A DNA stretch of 64,000 nucleotides, taken from contig VZDJ01007747.1 of assembly GCA_008694505.1 (NCBI GenBank), forward strand, positions 27,230,904 through 27,294,903. Direction: 5' to 3'. The notes under the pieces are model-generated. The model was not told the DNA's origin. It saw nothing but the letters and a program-made list of their open reading frames with translations, and made no database searches. How positions within the stretch are numbered: the stretch's first letter is position 1; every line of letters begins with the position of its first letter. This stretch comes from Cyanoderma ruficeps. Taxonomy: Eukaryota > Chordata > Aves > Passeriformes > Timaliidae. Below, one piece after another: positions 50,018 to 62,700 of the stretch. Made by a program: the position numbers and the translations under genes.

Positions 50018-52804
50018 AGAGCTCACGGGAGCAGTTCCTGCTTGGATACCTTCGGTGGTCAGTGGGGAAAGCCCTTTTTGAGGGGAAGGCCAGATGGTCT
50101 TTGCTCAATGATCCAGCAATCCCAGGAGTAGGAGAGAGCTTTACTAAAGCAATGTCTCTGCCTTTCCATTGTTCTTCATGAAGACAAACTATTCCATAGA
50201 TTTGTAGAGAAGAGGGGTGTTAATTTTTTTTACTCAAATGTCTAGAGCACTCACCTGCAGAGTGAAAGTTTCAGTTTCCAGTCTTTTTCCCTGAATATTT
50301 AATGATCTAAATAAATGTGGGTCTGAGAACAACAGAATATGATGATCATGTTGGGGCAGGGGCAGGGCAACCTCAGTTCTAAGGCAGAAAGCATCGTGAA
50401 ATATCACTTATTTGATAACCAGCCCAAATGAAAGTAATGGAAGACAGATTCAAAGGGAATTAGAACAAGTATATATGTTCTCTACCAATAATTATGAGAC
50501 TGGACTGAAAATTCAAATCAAATCAAAAGAAACACACACACACCAAATATTGTGAGATTCATGATGAAATCTGAAGAATTGGTAACTTGGTTGCAGCACC
50601 TGTGAAAGGTTAGTTAGCACATACACTTACAGGTATATTACAGAAACTTGTAGAGACACTAAGACGTACAATATTTTTATATAAAACAGACAACATGCAC
50701 TGCTGCAGGCACACTACAGGTGGTAGGTCTTACAGCTATAGTTAATGCTTATCATGTAAATAAGAAATTGGCCCATTTCTAAGTAAACATTCTAATAAAT
50801 GAAAATTCCTAACCATGGAGAAAAATAAGCTAACTCATTAGATGGCTACGAATTTGTTGTTTACTGCCAGGTATCTGTGGCTTTCTGCATTTGAGAAATA
50901 TGAAGAATTTATCATTCGGTATTTCTAAAGTAGAAAAATGTCAGCCATCTTTAAATTGCAATTTCTTGATTTTCCTGTGTTATCTTTGTCCAAATAATGC
51001 AGAATTTTATGAAATATGAATGGAAAGCCATTCAAAAAAATTGTGTCTACCAAATATTGCAAAATATGTTTCAGATTAGTCAGAATTTATCAGTTGACTC
51101 AAAGTGTTTTATGTTCATTTAAAACAGGAAAATAATAAGAACCATCTAATATAACTCACTTTATTGTACAAAGACAAAAAGAACAATGATTTATTTCACA
51201 AGCCACATTTATCTTTCTGCAAAACTTTTTCTAGGAAAGACAGTGATTTGACTGAGCTAGTTTAAGGGGTAACACAGAAAAACATGCATTAACACTACCA
51301 TTGCTGTAGATAGCCTGCAGGTAAACTGAGGTCTTCCATTCCCAGTTTCATTCAATATCTTTAACTCAACGCCGAGGGTAGGATTTTCCAACACTAAGTT
51401 CTAGCATTGAAATGATCAAAGCTGTACTAGTTTTTAGTGTTGCAAATCTCAATCTTGTCAACGTAGTATGATTCTGTGGCAGTTCTATATCCAATATTAT
51501 AAGAAATCAAGATTTTGATTATTTGCCTCAGAATTTGTACTGTCTTGTCATAAAACAAAATGGCTTCAGCTGAGCAAATACTGCATGGATAGCAAATATC
51601 AAAACAAGTGAGAAATACTTTAGTTTGTTTTTATCTTTTGTATCTTCAAGCCTAGATTCATCCAATACTAAATGTCAATGGAACATGAATATTAGAAAAG
51701 GGATGGAATATGACAGTGCATATGGAAAATATTAGGTTTCCTTTTCTATCTGAACTTTGTTTCAACTTAATTCTGACTAGAGTGTTTTAAAGAGTTAGAC
51801 CTGAACAGTTAGAAAAGTGACATTCTTTATATATTGAGTGTCAGAAGTAATCTGTTATATAGTTCAAAAAATTTCACTGCTTTTTATGCTTTTATTTTAA
51901 TTGTACAGTGATGTGCACAGAATTTGATTTATGAGTCAGGGTTTTGGTTTTTTTATTAAGTGCTTCTATTAGCAATTCTTCAGTTTTGTCTATAGGAAGC
52001 TCTTTTAAAATTACTAACTTCTTTAAAGCAATTTGGTGTTCCTTAAAACATTTTGAGACCTGCAGCTTTATAATTTTATTTGTATAAAAAAATTATATTA
52101 AAGAGTTTCTTGTTTTAAGGGCTATCGATCTGGGGGCAGCCCATTTTTGCTAATTTAGGAGCTCAGCTTGACTCCACAGGTTTTTAATTGTCAGAACCCT
52201 CACTAACTAAATGAGTATTTGGGAATGCCTAAGAGTTTCAAAAACACACCACAAAAGCCTTAAACAGGTTAAAAGGGAAGAAAAGAAAACCCAAAAGCAA
52301 GCAAACAAACAAAAAAACCCAAACCCACAAAACTCCAAAGCAAACCAAACAAACAAAAAAAAAATTAAATGGGAAAAGTATCACATAAAACCTTACCAGT
52401 AATTGAAAATATGAAAATTAGAGGTTTCTCTTAAGTGTGTGTGCTGCAGTGTAGTAAGTTCTATATGCTGAGTGGTAAATCATAAAAATTGAATTCAAGT
52501 CCTTTGTTCACCTTGTCCTTTCATAAATAACATATATTAAAAAAGAAAAAAAATCAACAAGTAATCTTCAATGCAATAATCCACACAATAGGGAGGTATA
52601 TGGGCTTTGGATGACACACAGGTCTCTGCTCTTCATTTTTCTGAATACCAAAATAGAAAGGATACATCAAATTCTTCACAGAATTTTTAAAATTGCTAGA
52701 TTTTGGGGCAATATCTGTATGACAAAGAAGTAATAATTAAATTGCAGGAGCTTTGCGGACTGTGAAAACACTATTTGGCAAAATCTGACCAGACTTGTCT
52801 AAAG
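50018..52804. other. AT-rich spacer, no gene seen
   Basis: About 2.8 kb with no supported gene. The first 150 bp after the CR1 are more GC-rich but unassigned. An A-rich AAAC tract lies at 52265-52370. Confidence 0.6.
52265..52370. repeat. A-rich AAAC-type simple repeat
   Basis: AAGCAAGCAAACAAACAAAA, then AACCCAAACCCACAAAAC and AACCAAACAAACAAAA units. The 63-codon plus frame crossing it (52211-52402) is a lysine/asparagine-rich translation of the repeat and not a gene. Confidence 0.85.
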
Positions 52805-53125
52805 GAAGTGCTGAGGGGTGACCTCATCACAGTCTTAAACCTCCTCAAGAGGGGTAGGGGAGAAGATGATACTGGTCTCTCTATGATCAGCAACATTACC
52901 TGAGGAAATGGACTGAAGCTGCATCAGGGGTAAATTCAGATTAGTAACAGGTTCTTCACAGAGAGGAGGTGGGCACAGGAACAGGCTGCCCAAAGAAGAG
53001 GTCATGGCACTGCGTCTGCCAGAGCTCACGGGAGCATCTGGACAGCCCTTAGTCACACGGTTTATTGTTAGGGACCAGAACTCAGAGATCCTTACAGGTA
53101 CCCTCCAACTGCAGACATTCTATGA
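52805..53125 (+). mobile_element. CR1 LINE 3'-end fragment
   Basis: Plus-strand CR1 landmarks: GTGCTGAGGGGTGACCTCAT, CTGAAGCTGCATCAGGGGTA, AGGAACAGGCTGCCCAAAGA, GAGCATCTGGACAGCC and the 3' end CCAACTGCAGACATTCTATGA. It covers the end of ORF2 and the 3' UTR. The GAGCATCTGGACA block suggests a CR1 group different from the copies with TTCAAGGTCAGGTTGG, but the subfamily is not named. Confidence 0.82.
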
Positions 53126-54359
53126 CAGACTGTGACTACTTTGGCAAACTTTTACATTGTCCTTTTCTAATGTAACTCAAGGACTTCATAAAAGAGCTAT
53201 CTGAAAAAAATAAAATTATCTGTTTTACTATGAAATAAGAACTTATGGAATGTTATTACTTTTTATGTAATGTTTTATGAATCATATCTATTGTTAAACA
53301 TATAAATCTTTATATATTTACAACTTTACCATGACTTCTGAAACCTATCCTACTATACAACATTTAACTTTGCTTGTAAGAAAAATATTAAAAAAAATAA
53401 CTGTGTGCCAGAGCATATTTACATTATGTATTGGAGTTTTTTGCTTTCATTGTCTTAATAATATTTGGTATGTGTAAAAGCTCTCAGAAGCTTCCTCAAC
53501 ATGGAAAACATCTATGATTTTTTTAAATCACAAGAAGGAACAGTTTCATTACATTAGCAACTCTGTAATGCTGTATGTCTACAGACAAATGCAACTATGC
53601 TATATTTGATAAATGAAGTCACAGTAATTGGTTTCAGGAACTTATTCTGGCTAAAGAATACCCAGTAACACTTTTGGATATGAAATTGCATATTTCAAAA
53701 TGTCAATTTGTCACAGTTCCACGTAGAATGCATACTGATTACTGCTACTTTATAAATATGCTTGGCCTAATAAAATCAAAATAGTCACATTAAACTACTG
53801 CAGGTTGTGAAGTTTGTCAAAGTGAAATAAAAATAAATAAATGATAAACATATAACATAAAAATTACTAACCTATTAGTTTTTCTGTATGGAGAATGAGA
53901 AAAATATTTTCTGAACACATGGAAGATTTCGGTAGCTATGTGACTGAGATCTATTACACCTTTTTACTCTCAAGCCTGGAAATAAAACTAGGTTTATCTT
54001 TAGTGATATCTATGGGGTTTGATTTTTCTAAAAACAGTTATTTGAAATCTCAGTTTTGTTGTCCAGTGTACACACTAGTGCATATTTTGGAACAAAAAAA
54101 AGACAAACTACTAGTATTACTAATCATGCAATCTAGATTAAAAATGAAATAAAAAATATAGGTAAAACATCTTCTGTATTATATTTTTAAGAGGACTGTG
54201 TATAAAAATAAAAGCTCCTTCTTCTCAAAAAGCCCAGCACTTTTTTTACACCATTACTATTTTCTCATGAAATTAAACCAGTCTTGCATTATTTTAAAAT
54301 GCCTGGAACACACAACTTTCTTTTTTTGCATTTTTACTTAATGACCTTTATCCCAATTC
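53126..54359. other. AT-rich spacer, no gene seen
   Basis: About 1.2 kb of AT-rich DNA between two plus-strand CR1 copies. An 85-codon plus frame at 53895-54152 has no recognised domain. Confidence 0.6.
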
Positions 54360-54453
54360 TACGGAAATGGCCACTGGAAAAAAAATGGGAGATGAAAATA
54401 ATCAGCAGTATTTTGCATCATTTTGCAACTTTTGGATTAAGATTAATGGGGTT

Positions 54454-54651
54454 GAATTTGAGATTTGGTGGGACAAATCCCATTTCTGGAATGCCACTAT
54501 TGATGGCTACAGCCTGCTCAGAAGAGACATGGGAGGAAGAAGAGATGTAAGGGTTGTCCTCTGCAATAAGAGCTGGATTGAGTGTGAAGAGCCCTCTCTG
54601 AAGAAGAGCCATGAGCAGGACAAAAGCTTGTGGGTAAAAATCAGAGGTTAA
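54454..54651 (+). pseudogene. CR1 endonuclease remnant
   Basis: A stretch that still reads as CR1 endonuclease in one frame: WWDKSHFWNATIDGYSLLRR and, further on, SHEQDKSLWVKIRG. The glycine-rich RRGGGVALY block is altered to GRRDVRVVL. The GDFN box that should follow is not recognisable. Clearly non-functional. Confidence 0.75.
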
Positions 54652-56202
54652 GGTAGAAAAGAGAACCTAATAGTTGATGTCTAGTATAGACCACCTGATG
54701 CAGGAGAGCCTATTGGTGAAGCCTTTTTTCTCCCACCACAGGAGGCATAGTGCTCACAGGCTCTTGTCCTGCTCAGACACCATTGCAATGTCTACTGGGA
54801 AAGCAGCACAGCGAGCTGCAGGCAGTCCAGGGTAGTCCTGTAGTGCATGGAGGACAACTTCTTGAGCCAGGTAATGGACAGCCCTTCCAGACGAGAGGTG
54901 ATACTGGGTCTAATGCCACAATTAAACAAGCTAAATGAAGATGTCAAGATGAGAGGCAGCTTGGAATGCACTGATCACGCACTGATTGGGTTTGCGGTCT
55001 TGAGGGATATGGGTGTGGCAGAGTAAAGTTAGGCCCCTGGAATTTATGAAAGGAAATTTCCAAGCCTTTAAGGACATAGTCAACAGGATCCCCTGGGAGA
55101 TCGCCCTCAGGAACAAGGGAGTGAAATAAAGCTGGCAGATCTTTAAGGAAATCCTTAGAGTGTAAGAGCTGGCAACCATCAGGAGCAAGAAACCACTCAA
55201 GGGAGGCAAAAGACCAGTATGGCTGAGTAGGGACCCTACTGGTCAAATTAAAGGGAAATAAGGAAATGCACAGACAGTGGGAACAATGACAGGTAACCTG
55301 GGAAGAGAACAGAGAAGCAGTTTGTGTAGGGATGAGATAAGAAGGCCAAGGTGAAGCTGGAACTGAACCTAGCAAGGGACATTAAGAATAAATAGAAGGG
55401 TTTCTATAGCTATAGTTAACAGCTTTCTTGCCTCAGTCTTCAATGACAGTCTCCATTCCCCACCTCTCAAGTGGCTTGACAGCAGGATGGGACTGGGGGA
55501 GCAAAATGCTTCCCACTGTAAGAAAAGATTGGGTGCACTGACCACCTGAGGAACCTGAATGTGCACAAGTCTATGGGACCTGACAAGATGTATCTCAAGA
55601 GTCCTGAAGGAATTGGCTGATGTAGTTGCCAAGTCACGCACACTTCATGATATTTGAAAAGTCATGGCAGTCAGCTGAAGTCTCAGGTGGCTGGGGAAAA
55701 GGAAGCATTGCATCCATCTCTAAAAAGGACAGAGAGCAGGACTCAGGGATCTGCCCACCTGTAAGCCTCACCTCTTTCTTGGGAATATCATGGAACAGAT
55801 GCTTCTACCAAACTGTACTAAGGCACATGGAGGACAGAGAGGCAATTTGAGACAGCCACCATAACTTCATCAAATCCTTCCCAAGCAAACTAGTGGCCTA
55901 TGATGAAGTGACTACATTTGTAGACAAAGGAAGATTTATAGATGTGGAGTTCTGTAGTCTTTGACATTGTTGCCTCACAATATCCTTCTCTCTGAATTGC
56001 AGGGAGATGGATTCGATGGTAGACTGTTAAATGGATGAGGAATTTGTTGGGTGGTCACATTCAGAGGGTAGTGGTCAATAGCTCAAAGTGCCAATGGACA
56101 TCAGTGACAAGTGGTGTCCTTCAGGGGTCTGCATTGGGACAAATGTTATTTAAAACCTTCGTTAATCACATACATGAGAGAAATTAGTGCACCCTCAGCA
56201 GA

Positions 56203-56214
56203 TTTGCAAATGAC
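56203..56214 (+). other. Altered CR1 polymerase motif (FAND)
   Basis: TTTGCAAATGAC reads Phe-Ala-Asn-Asp, followed by TKL. In CR1 the box is FADD, whose two aspartates bind metal for polymerisation. The first is Asn here, so this copy had lost activity through point mutation in addition to frameshifts. Confidence 0.8.
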
Positions 56215-56510
56215 ACCAAGTTGAATGATGTGGTTGCCACATCTGAATGATGCCAACCAGAGGGACCTCGACAAGTTTGAGAAGTAGGTTCCTGGGAATC
56301 TCATGAGGTTTAAGAAAAACAGGTGCAAGATGCTGCACCTGGGTCTGGGCAGCCCCCGTGATGCCAATACAGCCTGGGGGATGAACTGGAAAATATTTTC
56401 TAAATTATGTTCTAATAGTTCCATGAGAGTTCAAGACAGTTTCACAACCATCTTATGTGATGGAAATAACCTAACATGCACCACAATGTCATGCAATTCA
56501 TATCAAGGGA

Positions 56511-56541
56511 CATATTAGTGCAATTAGTGCATATTAGTGCA
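56511..56541. repeat. ATTAGTGC repeated three times
   Basis: CATATTAGTGCA occurs at 56511-56522 and 56530-56541, with one more ATTAGTGC between them at 56523-56530. A small local duplication about 130 bp beyond the broken end of the CR1 copy. Confidence 0.8.
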
Positions 56542-59439
56542 AAGGCATACACAGTGGTTTCATAATTCAGCTCCTAAAGTACATCATCTTTACTTACTGC
56601 TCTTCATGTGTAGATTGTATAAATGTTTCAAAGACTGACAAAGATTTGTGGATTAACTTATGGAGGTGAGCCTTTGCTACTATTAGATCCATAGCTGGAA
56701 TTCAGATCAGCAAACTCATACTGTTTTCAATTTCATCAATTCCTTTTCCAGTACTGAAGCTTGTAACGCTCATGAGTTTAGTACAGTCATCTGTGTATTT
56801 TGTCATGTGGGAGAGATTAAAAATGACCAGTCAAATATTTTGTTTCCATCTGGCTTTGCTGCACTGTTCACAGATTGGTGGCATCTACAATCTGTGGGTT
56901 CACAGTGACTCACAGCACTGCCTACATTCAAAGATCACTCTTTTACTGAAGCTAAGCTTAAACTACACCCAAAGCATATTGACACTTGCTTATAAAAACA
57001 TTCTCATATTTATGTGTAGTTTTATTCAATGAATATACTAAGTATGAGCTTGCAGCACTAAGGCACCAGAACAAACAAAATGTAAAATATAAGATTCATA
57101 GCTATTTTCTAGGCCTTATTTTTCACCTTTCATAATACAGAGACTAGAAGCCCAAGTCCAAGACTCTGTTTAACTATATATTGTTTCTTGTCTTCCAAAT
57201 TCACACCACTATGACTTTGTTTCTCTTATGATCTGGTGAGAAGCAGGCATATCATACCCTACAGTCACATAAAATGGTGATACGCCCCTTTTTGAATCTT
57301 GCAAAAACATAGCATTGTTTATCCTTTCTTCCTTGATTTATTCCATGTATCTTTCTTCAGTTAATTTGTTATAAAAGAAGAAAAAGGTTTCATCCTTTAA
57401 ATACTGCTGACAATTCATTAAGTCAGCATATGTTACTGGCTCTTTTTACAACATATTCACCTCTCCTCACAGCTGAGCAAAAATTCTTGCATCAATGGAT
57501 TTAAATATCCTTATTGCTCATAAGAATAATTTTACCTCTTTTACCTGCTGCCACAGTGTTCTTGAAGGGTGGGCAGATGTAGAGTCAACTCTTGGTATGT
57601 GACTGGCAGCTGTTCTCTTTTCTAATGAAGAACTACAGATCACAGGTAATAGAATATAAAAAATATCTTGATCTAAATGAAAAGCAAAAGATCAAGGAAG
57701 CTGGATGAGAAGTTAGCATGCAATTGTCCATTACTGCCCGATTCTTTCCTTTCAGGAAGGAGAGCGACTAAACTTTTTTATTCAGAGTGAGTCTACTCAC
57801 TGAGTTACCATGTGTTGCTCAAAGGCAAAATATAGGTGCTTCTTAACATTTCAGTCCTTTGACTTGACATCATTGTGTTTATCTGTGACCAGTCCTACTG
57901 TCAAATTCATGCACTATTAAAAACTAAGAATGTAAATTGGACCCTTTGGTGTTCACCTCAAGGAATTCATTACTAGACAAGGAAAGGGTTGATATCAGTC
58001 TACTGAAACTCAGGTGTTTGTTGTTTGTTCCAATTGTAGGAAGTTACCCTCTAATTGCCAACATTTACAGTAATCTCTTAAATCTGCATTAGGAAGAACT
58101 ATTATAATGTTAAATAGATATTGGTTAAGTTTTGCTTCTGGTTTAGCTACATTTTTAAGTAATATATTTAAGTAATATTTTTATTTCCAAAATCAAAACA
58201 GGTAGCAGACAGACACACAGAGTGTAGGCTTGACTATGCAGTCAAAATACAAATCTAAGTTTTTTGATTCAATTCACTAATGTGTGTTCATGATCCTATC
58301 TGTCTAAACAAGAAGATGCAGTTTTCTTAACATTTTTTAAAAATCTCAAAAAAAAAATACCATGTTCAATTTTCTTACACAGATAGAGAGGGATTATGAT
58401 TTTTCATTTTAAAAACTATTCTTAGTTATAATATTTTAAGCAAATTATCAGTTGATTGGATTAGATCTATCTATTTATTTTGAACAGCTAGATAGTGATA
58501 ATCTCTTATAGAGAAACTTGGGGAAAAAATCATAGGGATTAGGAAACAACTAGTCAAAAGACAGAAAACTGAAAATAAGATTCAGCATGAAAATGTAAAA
58601 GAAAGAAAAAATACCCAGAAAGGAATATTATGTAGAAAGAAAAATGTTGGAAAATGTATAGTACCAGAAGAAATGTATGCCATGAAAAAAAACCCCAGTA
58701 TGATTTGCAGCCAAATATATAAAGTCACCCCATTATAAAAGAAATAGGATCACTTAATTCTATGTATGACTAATAAATTACACACAAAACCTGCATTTAT
58801 TTATGTGCACTAAATTGACTGGAACCATAACAGCAAAATGTCACTTCATATATTGCTGTTTTCTAGACATGGCTTAAAAATACTGAACATGTGTAAGTAA
58901 ATTAGTCAGTCATCCAAGTCAGCTGATATTCATATGATGCTAAAATCATGGAGACGTTTATTAACTAAATATTTAATCCAAATCCAGGTAAATAAACCCA
59001 CAAAAAAAAAAAAAAGTGAAATTGTGGACCAGACCAGTATCAAAACAAGTACAGCCAAAATTTTTACACATTGTCATACAAAAGAAAAAATCATAACAGA
59101 ATTGAACTCTATAATGACACATTTGGGGAATTCTATTTCCAGGTATGTTGCTCCTATGAATTAAATACCTACTACCAGTTGGGAAATGTTATTCTTTTTC
59201 CTGTAAAGCATATTTTGTCTAGCATCACATAAAAGGAATTCCATCCTCATGCTATAACACTGCTCTGCAATAGCAAAGCTCTTTAGGTCATGACAGGCAG
59301 CAGTTTGAAGAACGCTCTTGCATAAAGGAGGATTCATGCATAGACATACCCAATGTCCAGAACTATGAGAGCAAAAACTGATTTGGTGTTTTGAGGCACT
59401 TTGTGTTTTAGCCCAAAAGTTTTAAAACACCTCCAGGCA

Positions 59440-59510
59440 CACGCAGAACTCATTGATTTTGACGGGGCTAGGTATGTATGAGCTAAGTGTCTAGCTGCAC
59501 CTTATCAGTT
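59440..59510. repeat. Possible ancient amniote dispersed repeat
   Basis: CACGCAGAACTCATTGATTT, TGACGGGGCTAGGTATG, GAGCTAAGTG resembles a worn form of the old amniote repeat block with CCCATTGACTTCAATGGGAC, TAGGCATG and TTAAGTG. The assignment is from memory and tentative. Confidence 0.3.
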
Positions 59511-62500
59511 TCTGGAAATCAGGCATTCCGCCTACAAGGAGAAGGGAGGCATTCACTCCAATATGTGTGAGAAAGATTCAGTTCTTAGTCAGAGAGCTTT
59601 GAACACAATGTCTTCATTCCCCAGTGATGACACACAAACACTATGTCTAGTCTACTTCTTGAACCTTTGTCTCTTGCTAATGTTTGGACATTGCTTATAG
59701 GAGGTCAATCTATTTGGGCAAGAGAAAGAGCAAACACACAAAACATTGTTCCATATGAGCCATTAAAACATCTGACTATCATAAAGGCAAAAATGGAATT
59801 GAAGGGGGATCTTGTTCCATGTAATCTTAGTATTTTATCCAACAACTGTGGGATGCACAGTAAAAATAGACATGGAGACAGGAATCAAAATTTGAGATGT
59901 TCCCTTCCCCCATGCAAGTACAGACTTTCTCATAAATACTATTGCTTTGGCATTTCATAATAACTTTAGGATGAAGAAAGAACTTGGCAAATTCAGTGAG
60001 CTAGATTTGGATGTCGTTTTTCTGAAGGCTAATCCAAACCTATCTCCTGCTTCAAAACAATTTATAGTAGTAAATTTAATAAGCTTAATAACTAACGTAA
60101 TCAGATCAAATTAAATGACCTAGTTTTTTTTCTTTATTCTAGTAATGTCTTGAGGACTAGCACTATAAATGCATTTTATCAGGGAAGAGTCTGATATATT
60201 AGTGAATCAGAGGAGAAATTATGTTGCCAAGTCAGATAAAGATGAAATAAATATTTCATCTGTGTTTGTCATGCACAGCATAAATTCTGAATGTACATCT
60301 CAAGGTGCTGTAGAAACATTAGGAGGTGTTGAGGTATCATGATTAGTTTATCCAAAAGTTACTGTACACAATTTGAAAATAATTAATCTGTAAAACATTC
60401 TTTTTTCGGGTTTTTTTTTACACCCCCAAAGGATGAGAACAAAACAGCTGAACTGTAAAAAAGGATTAGTAAATTATTCTGTTTCCTCTATCTACTTAAC
60501 CATGCTGGGTGGTCTGCCCCCAAAATCTGTCTGCTAGCTATCCAGCTGGCAAGTACAAACCACTGTCTGTTGAAACTACAGCACAGCTGTATGAATGCCA
60601 TGAAGGATTCTTTTTCTGCACAGATCACATCCAAATTTCTTAACCCACACTGAGCTAGAAGGGAGCTACATTAGACAAATGACAGAAATTATGTGAGTTA
60701 ATGTTTCACATACTCATGGCCATTTACTAAGACAATTTTTTTTCCCAAAATCAAGAAAACGGCAGTGAAATAACATAACAAATACAAAAAAAAAGAGAAC
60801 TGTTCTGGTGATTATGTTTCTACTTTAGTTGTCGTTTAGAGGAACTTGCAACAGTGCCTAAAAGTAAAAAGGGAAATTCCTTCACACTTAACTTTCACAG
60901 CACTCTAAGTAATTGCACTGAAGACTGGTATGGACTGTTCATATACTCAGCTTAGTTTCATCCTTTGGGATTCCAGTGCACTGAGCTCCCCATGAGAGAA
61001 AAAACTTTCAAAGAGGAATTGCAAGTCATATACACACACACTAATTTACTGGTGTCCAGAAAACACCCAGCAGAACTGAAAAATTAAGTGCATGATGCTC
61101 ATACAGAAATAGCAAAGCACTTGTGGAATATACATATTATGAAGATTCCTTGGGAATAGTTTCTGAAGAAAGAGCAAGTAAACAAGACATGCAATTTTCT
61201 TTAACTTACTGTTTTTTTCTGTCACTGGGTATAAACTGAAGGCATTCTTTTTGCTATGATAAATAGCTTCAAAATGTTGATCACAAAGCAGCAGAAAAAA
61301 ATAGTTCTTTGATAACTCACATAGCATCATTTAGTCATATGGGCTAATCTTCCTTGAGTAATTGATTGTTGGGATTTCCACCCACTTTTGTTTCCTCCCT
61401 GTTTCTTTTGAGAAAGAAAGATTTGTAGACGACAGCAGGCAGCACAAATAAACTACAAAGCATGAAATCTGTTAATAATGACCACCAAAGGAATGCTGCT
61501 CTTCTGGAAGATAGAGCAGATGGCCCGATAATGCAGTGCAATTAATAAAGAGAAGCTCATAAGGACTGAGGTTTTTCTGGGTGCTAGAACAGCAATGGTT
61601 AACAAAACAATGCTATTTTGATTTGATTGGGGTCTTCTATGTTGATCTTTCTGACTGGCAGATTTATTAATTTTTTTTAATACCAAGAGTAATCTCTGCT
61701 TTGTTTGAAGTCAGCAAGTTATAATTCAGAGTTTAGCATTAATACTTACACAACTTAGAGCTTGATTTTTCATTTTAAAGTGCATTCAACATTAACAGTT
61801 TCAGAGTGTACACTGATTATTTGTTTAGCCAATTTCTACTACTTAAAACCACAAGATCAGTTCCCATTCCAGAACTCTATCTTATTTGGAAAATAATACA
61901 GAAAGGTAATCTTCAAATAGACATTCATTTAATGCAATTTTTTTTTCTCCTTTAAGAGTAAACGCAAAAGCATTGTCTTCATATGAGGAACACTTCAGTT
62001 ATCAAAAATATACTCAGATCTGCTGGAACTTTCTTTAACAACATGTTCTTAAAAAAATAGCTAAAAGAGATTTCTTTAACTGAAAAAGAGTTATATTACT
62101 AAGCCTGATGAGAAGCTGAACATCTGTCATGTCTGTAAAATAAGAAATCCAGTGTTGAATTTGGAAATTACACTTTATATGTCATTATAGAAAAAAAGCG
62201 TAATTTAATTAACACATAAAAGTTTATTTTTAGAATTTTTTTTCTAGAAAACTAAAATCAAAAGGAGAGATATAAAATAAAAACTAAAGAATAAAGGCAC
62301 GGAAGTATTATGATTACTTCTGGTTTATACCAAATGTAGAAGTACATCAACCAAAGATGCCTGATCTCCTCATCCCTTTCATATTTTCTCTTCTCAGATG
62401 CAACTTTTGTTCTTTTATTCTTGTTCCAAATATGACACCCCTTTTTTTGTTTGTTTTTGTTCTTTTTTTTAAGAAAACTCAAGAGTATGAGGTGTTTCAT

Positions 62501-62638
62501 TCAGACCTGATATCAGCAAATACAAACCTGGTTTATTCCACAGGCTGTACAGATAGAAAAAAAAGGGCATCTATTTTGCAACCAAACTCTTTGTAGGGCA
62601 GATTTTCCAGCTGTTTATGATGGAAAACCATTCATAAG

Positions 62639-62700
62639 GAAGATTTTCTAGATGACCTCTAAAATCCCTTCCAACCAAAACCATTCTATGATTCTATGAT
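62639..62700 (+). mobile_element. CR1 LINE 3' tail, short
   Basis: CTAGATGACCTCTAAAATCC, CTTCCAACCAAAACCATTC and the terminal units ATTCTATGATTCTATGAT. This is the last 60 bp or so of a CR1 element, an extreme 5' truncation. The two identical 8-bp tail units are intact. Confidence 0.9.

Larger units (their letters stand above)
54360..56382 (+). mobile_element. CR1 LINE ORF2 fragment, heavily mutated
   Basis: About 2 kb of CR1 ORF2 on the plus strand. The endonuclease part starts near 54360 and shows WWDKSHFWNATIDGY and SHEQDKSLWVKIRG (54454-54651), matching the family blocks WWDKSHDWNAAIDGY and SLWVRI. The linker region gives CCCCTGGGAGATCGCCCTCA near 55090. The polymerase part shows GTGTCCTTCAGGGGTCTGCA near 56113 (the VPQGSVLG block) and FAND at 56203-56214, where the catalytic FADD would be. 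The homology stops at about 56382 in AATACAGCCTGGGGG. There are many stops and frameshifts. The true 3' end is missing, which is unusual for a LINE copy and points to a later deletion or rearrangement. Confidence 0.85.
56383..62638. other. AT-rich spacer, no gene seen
   Basis: About 6.3 kb without a supported gene. A short ATTAGTGC triplication lies at 56511-56541, a possible ancient repeat piece at 59440-59510, and a G3T9 junction at 60408-60419. The longest open frame (59643-59960 plus, 105 codons) has no domain and no convincing splice context. Confidence 0.55.

Noticed and set aside
50018..50032. GAGCTCACGGGAGCA shared with 53022-53036
   Set aside because: The second copy fits CR1 sense sequence while the first lies at the edge of an antisense CR1 3' fragment. 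The flanks do not match, so I treat it as coincidence.
54944..55375. 143-codon minus-strand open frame
   Set aside because: Antisense to the plus-strand CR1 fragment at 54360-56382, with no protein family match.
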